A DNA stretch of 64,000 nucleotides from Bacillota bacterium (GTDB lineage Bacteria; Bacillota; Clostridia; Oscillospirales; Ruminococcaceae): positions 1 through 64,000 of the forward strand of contig JAEZCT010000054.1 in the NCBI GenBank assembly GCA_023433405.1, given 5' to 3'. A program made the position numbers and the translations under genes. Shown piece by piece: positions 9,132 to 16,181 of this stretch (position 1 is its first letter; the number at the start of each line of letters is the position of its first letter). The notes under the pieces are model-generated. The model was not told where the DNA came from. It did not search any database and was given only the letters and a program-made list of their open reading frames with translations.

Positions 9132-9168
9132 GTTTGCTAGACCACGCCTTTCGGTGTTTTGTATTAAA

Positions 9169-9207
9169 ACTATGGCTCAACGGCTGATGCTGCCTATACA
9201 CCATAGT
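9169..9207 (-). promoter_or_regulatory. Second hairpin in the aguA leader
   Basis: On the minus strand ACTATGG (9201-9207) can pair with CCATAGT (9169-9175), and the stem is followed by TTTT. It lies 38 bases before the aguA start. It could be a weak terminator or a structure that affects translation. Confidence 0.35.
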
Positions 9208-9243
9208 GTTACCTATATTTATGTTTAACCTTCATATTTTGGG

Positions 9244-9277
9244 CTTAAAAAACAAGAATGCGGCCGGCTTCCGCATT
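9244..9277 (-). terminator. Terminator-like hairpin inside the aguA leader
   Basis: On the minus strand AATGCGG pairs with CCGCATT (9271-9277 with 9257-9263), and the stem is followed by CTTGTTTTTT. It begins only about 25 bases after the expected transcription start. An upstream segment (GTTGACTTCC) can pair with GGAAGCCGGC of the hairpin at 9 of 10 positions counting G-U pairs, so an antiterminator form is possible. The ligand or protein that would choose between them is unknown. Confidence 0.5.
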
Positions 9278-9309
9278 TAAGGAGGAAGTCAACCACATTG
9301 TTTGGCATT

Positions 9310-9338
9310 ACTATAATAAATTCTTAGTATAAAGTCAA
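9310..9338 (-). promoter_or_regulatory. Sigma-A promoter for aguA
   Basis: TTGACT (9333-9338) and TATAGT (9310-9315) are separated by 17 bases on the minus strand, near consensus. Transcription would start near 9303. Confidence 0.75.
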
Positions 9339-9439
9339 TTGTTTCAATCCACAAAGGTACTTGTATCTTAAAACAACGATGCCAAAAATGCACAGGAAAA
9401 CGAGCGCTATATTCATGATATATGGCAATGCGTACAAGA

Positions 9440-9469
9440 TTGACAACTCCTATCGCGCTGTAGTATGAT
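9440..9469 (+). promoter_or_regulatory. Sigma-A promoter for the PII-like gene
   Basis: TTGACA (9440-9445), an 18-base spacer and TATGAT (9464-9469). Transcription would start near 9476 and leave a leader of about 190 bases before the ATG at 9666. Confidence 0.65.
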
Positions 9470-9589
9470 TATTTCGTGATATTTTATGTAGTAGCCGTAT
9501 CCGTTTGTATTTTGATTTTATTGACTTAAATACTGATGATACGCTGTTTTCTGCACCAGAACTTATGTGTTTTACATTTTAAGCAAGCA

Positions 9590-9651
9590 GCGAATAGTTT
9601 TCACAACGGGGTGTGGCCATTCGCAGAAAACCATCATACCGCGATAGCGGT
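9590..9651 (+). promoter_or_regulatory. Two hairpins in the leader of the PII-like gene
   Basis: Hairpin one pairs GCGAATAG (9590-9597) with CCATTCGC (9617-9624) and has an inner CACA/TGTG helix. Hairpin two pairs ACCGC (9638-9642) with GCGGT (9647-9651) around GATA, and touches the ribosome binding site GGGAGG. The second could hide that site. I recognise no known riboswitch class. Confidence 0.35.
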
Positions 9652-9665
9652 TGGGAGGTACCTGT

Positions 9666-10010
9666 ATGAAAAAGCTTGAGATTATTATTCGTCCCGATAA
9701 GCTCGAGGAGTTAAAAGACATTGTCAGCAGCTACTCTGTAGGCGGTATGACCGTATTTAGCGTAATGGGCTGCGGCAATCAAAAGGGTTATGCCTCGGGA
9801 AGCCTGAAAGGCCTTACCCTTTCCAACATCAACCTGATACCTAAGGTTCAGGTGAATGTGGTAGTAAACGACGAGGTAGTAAACGATTTGCTCAATGACA
9901 TTCACGGCAAAATTGCCAGCGGTAAGGTAGGCGACGGTAAGGTGTTTGTATGCCCTGTTGAGGAAGCAATGCGCATCCGCACCGGCGAGCGCGGCTCAAA
10001 AGCTATTTAG
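9666..10010 (+). CDS. PII-family (GlnB/GlnK-like) signalling protein
   Basis: A 114-residue PII protein. The family core is clear: an N-terminal strand KKLEIIIRPDKLEELKDIV, a T-loop region from about residue 37 to 58, LIPKVQVNVVV, and the C-terminal signature GKVGDGKVFVCPVEEAMRIRTGERG. PII trimers sense ATP/ADP and 2-oxoglutarate and regulate transporters or nitrogen enzymes. The T-loop here (GYASGSLKGLTLSNIN) has no tyrosine at the usual uridylylation site, and its sequence is unlike GlnB or GlnK. The start ATG 9666 follows GGGAGG; the frame stays open upstream to a TTG at 9651, which overlaps that site. It stands between the two arms of the polyamine locus, with its own promoter and terminator, so it probably reports nitrogen or energy status to polyamine uptake. 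Confidence 0.88.
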   Translation: MKKLEIIIRPDKLEELKDIVSSYSVGGMTVFSVMGCGNQKGYASGSLKGLTLSNINLIPKVQVNVVVNDEVVNDLLNDIHGKIASGKVGDGKVFVCPVEEAMRIRTGERGSKAI

Positions 10011-10044
10011 TTGCAAATTGGTTTGATGTATTTATAGTAAACCT

Positions 10045-10088
10045 TAAGCAGACAATGTCGTCTACTGGCGACTGCGTCTGCTTTTTTT
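10045..10088 (+). terminator. Terminator of the PII-like gene
   Basis: AAGCAGAC (10047-10054) pairs with GTCTGCTT (10075-10082) and runs into seven T residues. This suggests the PII-like gene is monocistronic. Confidence 0.75.
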
Positions 10089-10188
10089 GAAGGTTTCGAG
10101 TTGGTTGTTATTGGTAATCCGGCAATGTTACTGGAATCATAATGCCTACGTTCACTTTTTTTAACAAGAAGTTGCTTTGGTATTTTCT

Positions 10189-10293
10189 TATACTATTATT
10201 CGATTAAAAAGTGTATAAAAATCAAGTCAAAATCTTTAATTTATGGATTTTGACGCGGATTTTTATCAACACTTTTATTGGAGAATAGTATTA
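10189..10293 (+). repeat. 105-bp palindromic repeat, full copy A
   Basis: Nearly the whole element folds back on itself. The outer arms TATACTATTATTCGATT and AATAGTATTA pair, as do AAAAAGTGT with ACACTTTT, and inner segments around ATAAAAATCAAGTC and GACGCGGATTTTTAT. The centre is TTTAATTTATGG. Copies B (38242-38347, inverted) and C (62818-62922, same direction) share this layout. It lies between the PII-like terminator and potA, and contains a misleading in-frame ATG for potA at 10243. Confidence 0.85.
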
Positions 10294-10344
10294 GTACAAG
10301 TGTTAAGCAGTATAATCGAGGTAAGCAGGGGAGGACTTTGTGAT

Positions 10345-11493
10345 ATGGACACGAAGGCTATAGTTGAAATCTATCATGTAAACAAGCGTTACGGCGAAAA
10401 CCATGTAGTCAAAGACCTGAACATGGTGATTAACGAAGGCGAGTTCCTATCTATACTTGGTCCGTCCGGCTGCGGAAAAACAACGACGCTTCGTATGATT
10501 GCCGGCTTTGAACAGCAGAGCGACGGAGACATTCTGGTGGAAGGCGAGCGCGTTGAAAACAAGGAACCGTTTGAGCGCAATGTGAATACGGTGTTCCAGA
10601 GCTATGCCCTCTTTCCTCATATGACGGTCGCGGACAATGTGGGCTTTGGCTTGAAAATGAAGGGCATGAAAAAGGCCACCATTAAAGAAGAGGTTTCAAA
10701 AGCGTTATCGCTTGTTCAGCTTGAGGGGTTTGATAAGCGTTTCCCCGCCCAGCTTTCCGGCGGACAAAAACAACGCGTGGCCATTGCACGCGCCATTGTC
10801 AATAAGCCGCGGGTGCTGTTACTGGATGAACCGCTGGGTGCGTTAGACTTAAAGCTGCGCAAGCAGATGCAGATTGAGCTTAAGCGCCTGCAAAAGAGGC
10901 TTGGCATTACTTTTATTTATGTAACCCACGACCAAGAAGAGGCCTTGACCATGAGTGACCGCATCGCGGTGATGAATGCGGGTGTTTTGGAGCAGCTTGG
11001 TACTCCCAGTGAGATTTATGAGCACCCGGTAACCAAGTTTGTGGCCGATTTCATCGGTGAATCGAACCTTTTTGAAGCGGTTACAGAAAAAACAGAGGGC
11101 GACCTCATCAGACTCGCGGCTGAGTCTGGCACCATATTAGGTAAGGGCGCGGGGTTTGAAAACAACGAGCTTGTCAATGTTTCAGTCCGTCCAGAAAAGC
11201 TCAAATACTCCGAAAACCCTGTTGAGGGCTTTTCTATTGCGGGGGTAGTGAAGGATAATATTTACATCGGAACGATGGTTAAAACCATCTTTGTACTATC
11301 AAACGGCCACGAGATTAAAATGAGCACGCTGTCCGGTCAGTCGCTTCCCGAGGCGGGCAGCACAAAATACATCTATTGGGATATTGGGGATGCGGTGTTA
11401 ATGCACTCAATCTCGCACCATATCATTCAAACCGTGGAGAATGTAGACCTTGGTAAATATGTTGCAAGCTTATCTGACGAACAGGGAGTTTAG
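10345..11493 (+). CDS. potA: Polyamine ABC transporter ATP-binding protein
   Basis: Cytoplasmic ATPase of the spermidine/putrescine importer, 382 residues. The ABC domain shows Walker A GPSGCGKTT (39-47), the signature LSGGQKQRVAIARA, Walker B VLLLDEPLGALD and the switch histidine in VTHDQEEAL. A C-terminal TOBE-type domain (about 280-382) begins around the VSVRPEKL segment. The ATG at 10345 sits about 10 bases after GGGGAGG. The longer frame from 10243 starts within the palindromic repeat and is rejected. It heads potA-potB-potC-potD2 on the plus strand. Confidence 0.95.
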   Translation: MDTKAIVEIYHVNKRYGENHVVKDLNMVINEGEFLSILGPSGCGKTTTLRMIAGFEQQSDGDILVEGERVENKEPFERNVNTVFQSYALFPHMTVADNVGFGLKMKGMKKATIKEEVSKALSLVQLEGFDKRFPAQLSGGQKQRVAIARAIVNKPRVLLLDEPLGALDLKLRKQMQIELKRLQKRLGITFIYVTHDQEEALTMSDRIAVMNAGVLEQLGTPSEIYEHPVTKFVADFIGESNLFEAVTEKTEGDLIRLAAESGTILGKGAGFENNELVNVSVRPEKLKYSENPVEGFSIAGVVKDNIYIGTMVKTIFVLSNGHEIKMSTLSGQSLPEAGSTKYIYWDIGDAVLMHSISHHIIQTVENVDLGKYVASLSDEQGV

Positions 11494-11566
11494 CCGGTGC
11501 ATAAAACGCCCTAAGGCATTGGTATGGTTCGGGTAAGTATTTAAGTTGTAAAGGAATGATGTCACA

Positions 11567-12445
11567 ATGACGGTGCAAAACAGACGTCTGTTACGCGCAA
11601 AAACGCTACCGCTCATAACGATGGTTTCACCGGTTACACTGTGGTTACTGTTTTTAATTGCAATCCCGCTTTTATACATACTGGTCATCAGCTTTTGCTC
11701 GACTGATAGTTCCCATAACATCGTGTTTGGCTTTACGTTAGATAACTACGCAAAGCTTTTAAACCCAACACTTTTGACTATTTACGGCAATTCGCTGATT
11801 ATCGCCTTTTTTACCACCCTGCTGTGTATCTTAATTGGCTACCCGTTCGCTTATATTATGGCATTTACCACCCCGTTTCGCAAGACCTTGATGATGATTT
11901 TTTTAATGCTTCCGTTCTGGACCAACTCCCTCATCCGTTTATACGGCTGGCGAACCTTTTTAGGCAGCGAGGGGTATCTCAATAAATTTCTGCAGGCAAT
12001 CGGGCTGATTAGCACCCCGCTTGAAATAATGTATACCCGAGGTGCTGTGGTGTTCGGCATGATCTACACCCTGCTTCCGTTTATGGTTTTACCAATTCAC
12101 ACTGTTATTGATAAGCTGGACCGAAGCTTGCTTGAGGCAGCCAGTGACCTTGGCGCACGAAGTAGCCGCCGTTTTATTCATATTACCCTGCCGCTGACCG
12201 CCTCCGGCGTTTTTGCGGGAGTAATCATGGTGTTTATCCCCTCCCTTGGATTTTTCTTCGTTTCCGATATCATGGGTGGCGGCACGAGCCAACTAATTGG
12301 TAACGCCATCGAGAGGCAGTTTAAAGAGGCGTTTAACTGGCCATTCGGCGCGGCGCTTTCCATCATCCTGATCCTCATCACCCTGCTGCTGGTTCAGGTC
12401 TATACCAAAATGGGCGGCAACGTGGAAGATTTGGGGGTGATGTAA
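11567..12445 (+). CDS. potB: Polyamine ABC transporter permease
   Basis: First membrane subunit of the polyamine importer, 292 residues, with about six membrane segments of the binding-protein-dependent transport fold. The coupling-helix segment around LLEAASDLGARSSRRFIHITLPL (roughly residues 188-210) matches the EAA loop that docks on PotA. The ATG at 11567 has AAAGGAATG upstream. potC starts on the base after its stop codon, so the two are translationally coupled. Confidence 0.94.
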   Translation: MTVQNRRLLRAKTLPLITMVSPVTLWLLFLIAIPLLYILVISFCSTDSSHNIVFGFTLDNYAKLLNPTLLTIYGNSLIIAFFTTLLCILIGYPFAYIMAFTTPFRKTLMMIFLMLPFWTNSLIRLYGWRTFLGSEGYLNKFLQAIGLISTPLEIMYTRGAVVFGMIYTLLPFMVLPIHTVIDKLDRSLLEAASDLGARSSRRFIHITLPLTASGVFAGVIMVFIPSLGFFFVSDIMGGGTSQLIGNAIERQFKEAFNWPFGAALSIILILITLLLVQVYTKMGGNVEDLGVM

Positions 12446-13252
12446 ATGCGTTTTAGTCGTTCTTTTAAGTCCGCGGCAAGCAAAACTGCCGCCCGCGTCT
12501 TCTCCGGATTGGTATTCCTATTTCTATATCTGCCCATCGGCATGATTATCCTGTTTTCGTTTAACCAATCAAAGCGCAATATTGTTTTTGAAGGGTTTAC
12601 ATTGGAATGGTATGGCGTTATGCTCAAAAACCGTCCGCTACTTGAGGCTTTTGGCAATACCATGCTGGTGGCGGTTTGCAGCACCTTGATTGCGGCGATG
12701 GTAGGTACTCTGGCGGCGGTAGGGATGTACCGCTATAAATTCCGTGGCAAGGGGCTCATTGATGCCCTACTTTATATACCTGTGGTCATCCCCGAAATCG
12801 TGCTGGGTATTGCTCTGCTCTCCATCTTCTCAATAGCGAAAATTCCCCTTGGACTCATCAGCATTATCATTGCTCATGCCACATTCTCCATACCGTTCGT
12901 GGTGTTTACCGTGCGTGCCCGCCTATCGGGTTTTGATCGTTCCGTTGAGGAAGCCGCCATGGATCTTGGCGCAAACCGGCTGCGTGTTTTTTTTAATATT
13001 ACGGTTCCCATTATTTTGCCGGGTGTCCTATCCGGTGCGTTGCTTGCATTCACCCTATCCGTAGACGATATCATTATTAGTTTTTTTACAACGGGACCCA
13101 AAAGCACCACCTTTCCGCTTAAGATTATGGAGCTTGTTCGTTCCGGCGTGCGTCCTGATGTGTATGCGCTCTCCACCCTCATCATTCTTGGCACCTTTAC
13201 CCTTGTTATCGTTTCGCAGGCTTTGGCATATCGGCGTGCTAACCGCAAGTAA
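12446..13252 (+). CDS. potC: Polyamine ABC transporter permease
   Basis: Second membrane subunit, 268 residues, about six membrane segments. The EAA loop is seen in VEEAAMDLGANRLRVFFNI. It begins immediately after the potB stop, with its GGGGGTGA site inside the end of potB. The last codons (AACCGCAAGTAA) lie in sequence that matches the palindromic repeat, so the repeat appears to supply the present stop codon. The family fold is complete before that, so function should be intact. Confidence 0.94.
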   Translation: MRFSRSFKSAASKTAARVFSGLVFLFLYLPIGMIILFSFNQSKRNIVFEGFTLEWYGVMLKNRPLLEAFGNTMLVAVCSTLIAAMVGTLAAVGMYRYKFRGKGLIDALLYIPVVIPEIVLGIALLSIFSIAKIPLGLISIIIAHATFSIPFVVFTVRARLSGFDRSVEEAAMDLGANRLRVFFNITVPIILPGVLSGALLAFTLSVDDIIISFFTTGPKSTTFPLKIMELVRSGVRPDVYALSTLIILGTFTLVIVSQALAYRRANRK

Positions 13253-13312
13253 GCCCATAAATTAAAGCTCTTCACTTGCTTTCTATACTCTTTAAAGTCG
13301 GTTATTTGCATA
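13243..13312 (-). repeat. Half copy D of the palindromic repeat, fused to the potC end
   Basis: About 70 bases match one half of the repeat read on the minus strand of copy C: AGCCCATAAATTAAAGCTC, TTCACTTG, TATACTCTTTAAAGTCGG. The matching begins around CCGC within the last potC codons. The other arm is missing, so this copy cannot form the full hairpin. Confidence 0.75.
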
Positions 13313-13415
13313 TAGCTAAAAATACCTTTTCAAACTAACGGCTATGCCGTACAATAATATTACCGAGGCGCGGCACACAGTGGGGTGCTTGCTCCTGGAA
13401 AGGGCTGAAAAATAT

Positions 13416-14462
13416 ATGAAAAAGAGACTTCTTGCATTTACCCTAGCCGTTATGGTTACGGCGCTGCTCGCGTTATCCGGCTGCTCCGGCAAACAAGGCG
13501 CGGGAGAACTGAATGTCTTCGTTTGGACCGAGTACATGCCCGAAGGCGTATTCACCGCTTTTGAGGAAAAAACCGGTGTGAAGGTAAACGTTCAAACTTA
13601 CTCCTCCAATGAGGATATGCTTGCAAAGGTGAAGGCCAGCAACCAGGGAATCTATGACATTGTCGTACCCAGTGATTATATGGTTAAGATGATGGTCAAG
13701 GACGGCTTGCTTGCAGAGCTTGACCAAAGCAAGATTCCCAACCTCAAGAATATTGACCCCGCCTTTCTAGACCAAAGCTTTGACCCTGGCAACAAATTCT
13801 CCGTCCCCTACATGGGTGGCGTAGCGGCGCTTGTGGTCAACAAAAAACTTGTTGCTGAGAATATCACCTCCTTTAAGCAGATATTTGATGCAAAGTACGC
13901 GAACTCTCTGGTCGTACTCGATGATTTTCGGGCAGTAGTGGGTATGACGGCTAAAAGCCTTGGCTACTCTCTGAACACGACCGACGATGCCGAACTTGCC
14001 GCAGTATCTGAAGAACTGCAAAAGCTCAAACCAAATATTAAGCTGTTTGACAGCGATTCTCCCAAATCTGCCATGATTAACGGTGAAACCTCCATTGGCT
14101 TTATGTGGAATGCGGAAATTGCGATTTGTACACAGGAAAGCGACGATTTTGAGGTTGTTTTCCCTGATGAAGGGTGCTACCTGTTCTTGGATAATCTATC
14201 CATCCTCAAGGGTGCCAAAAACGAAGCCAATGCTTTGGAATTCCTGAACTTCATCCTTGACCCCGAGGTCAGCAAGCTGGTTTCAGATGAGTTCCCCTAC
14301 TTAAACCCCAACGCCGCGGCAGTAAAGCTGCTGCCCGAAAGCTACACGACCAACCCCGCTTCCAACGTGCCCCCCGAGGTGTTTGCAAAGGGAGAGTATG
14401 TTGAGGATATCGGTTCCGATGTGGAAAAATACGACTCGATCTGGACTAAACTGACCCAGTAA
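13416..14462 (+). CDS. potD: Polyamine ABC transporter substrate-binding lipoprotein (copy 2)
   Basis: A 348-residue binding protein. The lipoprotein signal ends at LLALSGC (C23), and the mature part opens with LNVFVWTEYMP. Unlike copy 1, it keeps the VPSDYMV segment and an aromatic pocket residue in FMWNAEIA, which match known PotD/PotF ligand sites. A conserved aspartate in YLFLDN fits the usual amine-binding acid. The start ATG 13416 is preceded by GGAAAGGG; an earlier ATG at 13344 has no site. It ends the potABCD operon, and a 56-bp palindrome follows before the catabolic genes. Confidence 0.92.
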   Translation: MKKRLLAFTLAVMVTALLALSGCSGKQGAGELNVFVWTEYMPEGVFTAFEEKTGVKVNVQTYSSNEDMLAKVKASNQGIYDIVVPSDYMVKMMVKDGLLAELDQSKIPNLKNIDPAFLDQSFDPGNKFSVPYMGGVAALVVNKKLVAENITSFKQIFDAKYANSLVVLDDFRAVVGMTAKSLGYSLNTTDDAELAAVSEELQKLKPNIKLFDSDSPKSAMINGETSIGFMWNAEIAICTQESDDFEVVFPDEGCYLFLDNLSILKGAKNEANALEFLNFILDPEVSKLVSDEFPYLNPNAAAVKLLPESYTTNPASNVPPEVFAKGEYVEDIGSDVEKYDSIWTKLTQ

Positions 14463-14538
14463 GTTCTTAAGTGCAAAAACTTGCGATGCCGAAAACATCA
14501 TGTATATCAAAGTCGTATTTTTATCAGTTTATCAATCG

Positions 14539-14594
14539 AACCTGTATATACGCTGCGTCCAAAGCATAATACTGCTTTGGACGCAGTACAGGTT
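14539..14594. repeat. 56-bp palindrome before the aldehyde dehydrogenase gene
   Basis: AACCTGTA (14539-14546) pairs with TACAGGTT (14587-14594), and CTGCGTCCAAAGCA (14553-14566) pairs perfectly with 14573-14586. A six-base bulge lies on the left side only and the loop is six bases. There is no T run on either side, so it is not a standard terminator. It could be an RNA processing or stability element between transporter and enzyme genes, a weak terminator, or a protein-binding site. Confidence 0.75.
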
Positions 14595-14656
14595 ACGGCA
14601 TTCCCTTGTTTATTAAACTCGTTGCGCATATGCAGCGCGGAAAGGATGAAAACTTA

Positions 14657-16141
14657 ATGAGTGAACAAGCAATCGGGAAGATGTTTATCGATGGAAAATG
14701 GGTTCTTTCATCTTCCAGCGAAACACGCAGTGTAATTAACCCCGCCGACGGTAGTGTAATTGGCCTAGTTACCGAAGGAACAGCGGAGGATGTTAAAACC
14801 GCGGTTGCGGCGGCTGTGAGCGCGTTTGAGGATGGTGCTTGGCGCGGTCTTTCTGTGGCGGAACGCGCAGGACTGCTCAACAAGATAGCGGACGCTATTG
14901 AGGCGCGTGCCGAAGAGTTCACAGCTCTCGATACTCTTAACAATGGCAAGCCCCTGCGTGACAGCGCGGGCGATGTGGCGGACTCTGTCACCTGTTTTCG
15001 TTACTACGCGGGGCTGATTGACAAGCCCCTTGGGCAAACCTATACGGTACCGGACCCCAATACACACGCGATGGTTGTGCGCGAGCCCATTGGGGTATGC
15101 GGACAAATCGTTCCATGGAACTACCCACTTATGATGGCAGCATGGAAGCTTGCCCCCTGTCTTGCAGCCGGCAACACTACGGTGTTTAAGCCTTCAGAAA
15201 TTACCCCGTTAAGCGCGATCAAATTGTTTGAAATCTTCGAAGAGGTTGGTATTCCTGCGGGCGTGGCTAACCTTGTCCTGGGAGCGGGCGCGACAGTTGG
15301 GCAGGAGATTGCCGAGAACGAGGGTATTGATAAGGTTGTTTTTACGGGTGGTACCGTTACAGGGCGCAAAATTATGCAAGCTGCCACCAAGAATTTAAAA
15401 GGGATCGGGCTTGAATTAGGCGGAAAATCCCCGTGCATAGTATTTGATGATTCCGATATGGAAAACGCCGTGGATTGGGCGTTGTTCGCCATCTTCTGCA
15501 ATCAGGGCGAGGTGTGCTCCGCCGGTTCTCGCCTGCTCCTGCAGGACACCATATACGATGCATTCCTTACGCGCCTGACCGAACGAGCGGCAAGGATTAA
15601 GGTCGCCAAAGGCGACACAGAAGGTGCTGAGATGGGTCCGCTTGTCAGCGAGGCGCACATGAACAAGGTGCTGTCTTTCATCGATATTGGCAAGCAGGAG
15701 GGCGCACGCCTTTTGTGCGGCGGTCATCGCATCACAGACGGTGAGTACGCCAAAGGCTTTTTTGTCGCCCCCACCATCTTTGCCGACTGTACACCGGATA
15801 TGCGCATTGTCAAGGAAGAGATCTTCGGGCCGGTACTCGCGGTTCAAAAGTTCCACGACGAAGCAGAGGCCATTCGGCTTGCTAACGGGACGGTTTACGG
15901 TCTTGCCGGCGGCGTGTTTACCAACGATATTACCCGTGCAATGCGCGTAATCAAAGCGCTTCGGGCAGGTATCACTTGGGTTAACGCATATCATCCCACC
16001 TTTGCTCAGGCCCCGTGGGGTGGCTATAAGCAAAGCGGAATCGGCCGTGAGCTTGGCACATTCGGCCTTGATGAGTATACTGAGATAAAGCAGATTAATA
16101 TTAACCTTGATCCCGGACCAATATATTGGTTTGAGAAATAA
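14657..16141 (+). CDS. Aldehyde dehydrogenase, probably 4-aminobutanal dehydrogenase
   Basis: NAD(P)-dependent aldehyde dehydrogenase of 494 residues. Catalytic and cofactor residues are present: N155 in VPWNYPL, K178 in FKPSE, E253 in LELGGKSP, and the nucleophile C287 in GEVCSAG. The protein resembles betaine aldehyde and gamma-aminobutyraldehyde dehydrogenases. Position directly before the putrescine aminotransferase gene makes 4-aminobutanal the likely substrate, giving GABA. ATG 14657 follows GGAAAGGATG. Family members vary in substrate, so the exact aldehyde is inferred from context. Confidence 0.85.
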   Translation: MSEQAIGKMFIDGKWVLSSSSETRSVINPADGSVIGLVTEGTAEDVKTAVAAAVSAFEDGAWRGLSVAERAGLLNKIADAIEARAEEFTALDTLNNGKPLRDSAGDVADSVTCFRYYAGLIDKPLGQTYTVPDPNTHAMVVREPIGVCGQIVPWNYPLMMAAWKLAPCLAAGNTTVFKPSEITPLSAIKLFEIFEEVGIPAGVANLVLGAGATVGQEIAENEGIDKVVFTGGTVTGRKIMQAATKNLKGIGLELGGKSPCIVFDDSDMENAVDWALFAIFCNQGEVCSAGSRLLLQDTIYDAFLTRLTERAARIKVAKGDTEGAEMGPLVSEAHMNKVLSFIDIGKQEGARLLCGGHRITDGEYAKGFFVAPTIFADCTPDMRIVKEEIFGPVLAVQKFHDEAEAIRLANGTVYGLAGGVFTNDITRAMRVIKALRAGITWVNAYHPTFAQAPWGGYKQSGIGRELGTFGLDEYTEIKQININLDPGPIYWFEK

Positions 16142-16181
16142 AACTTTTTACGAAAGAGGTAAACAGAAAGGATTTGTTATC

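Larger units (their letters stand above)
9132..9665. other. Divergent control region between aguA and the PII-like gene
   Basis: About 530 bases without a coding region. It carries one promoter facing each way (9310-9338 minus, 9440-9469 plus). A long structured leader lies on each side: two hairpins before aguA, two before the PII-like gene. The sequence between the two promoters is where a shared regulator would bind. I see no clear operator palindrome there, no sigma-54 site, and no regulator gene in the locus other than the PII-like protein. Confidence 0.6.
10011..10344. other. Gap between the PII-like gene and potA
   Basis: Holds the terminator of the PII-like gene, a full copy of the 105-bp palindromic repeat, and a TATAAT box at 10311-10316 without a convincing -35 partner. 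If that box works, potABCD has its own promoter directly beside the repeat. Confidence 0.5.

Noticed and set aside
9297..9665. Guanidine or other known riboswitch near aguA or the PII-like gene
   Set aside because: No pair of ACGR loops, no ykkC-type core, and the aguA leader before the terminator is too short.
9132..9665. Sigma-54 promoter for the PII-like gene
   Set aside because: No TGGCAC-N5-TTGC element; a sigma-A pair fits instead.
10243..10344. N-terminal extension of potA
   Set aside because: It starts within the palindromic repeat and lacks a ribosome binding site; ATG 10345 has GGGGAGG and gives normal length.
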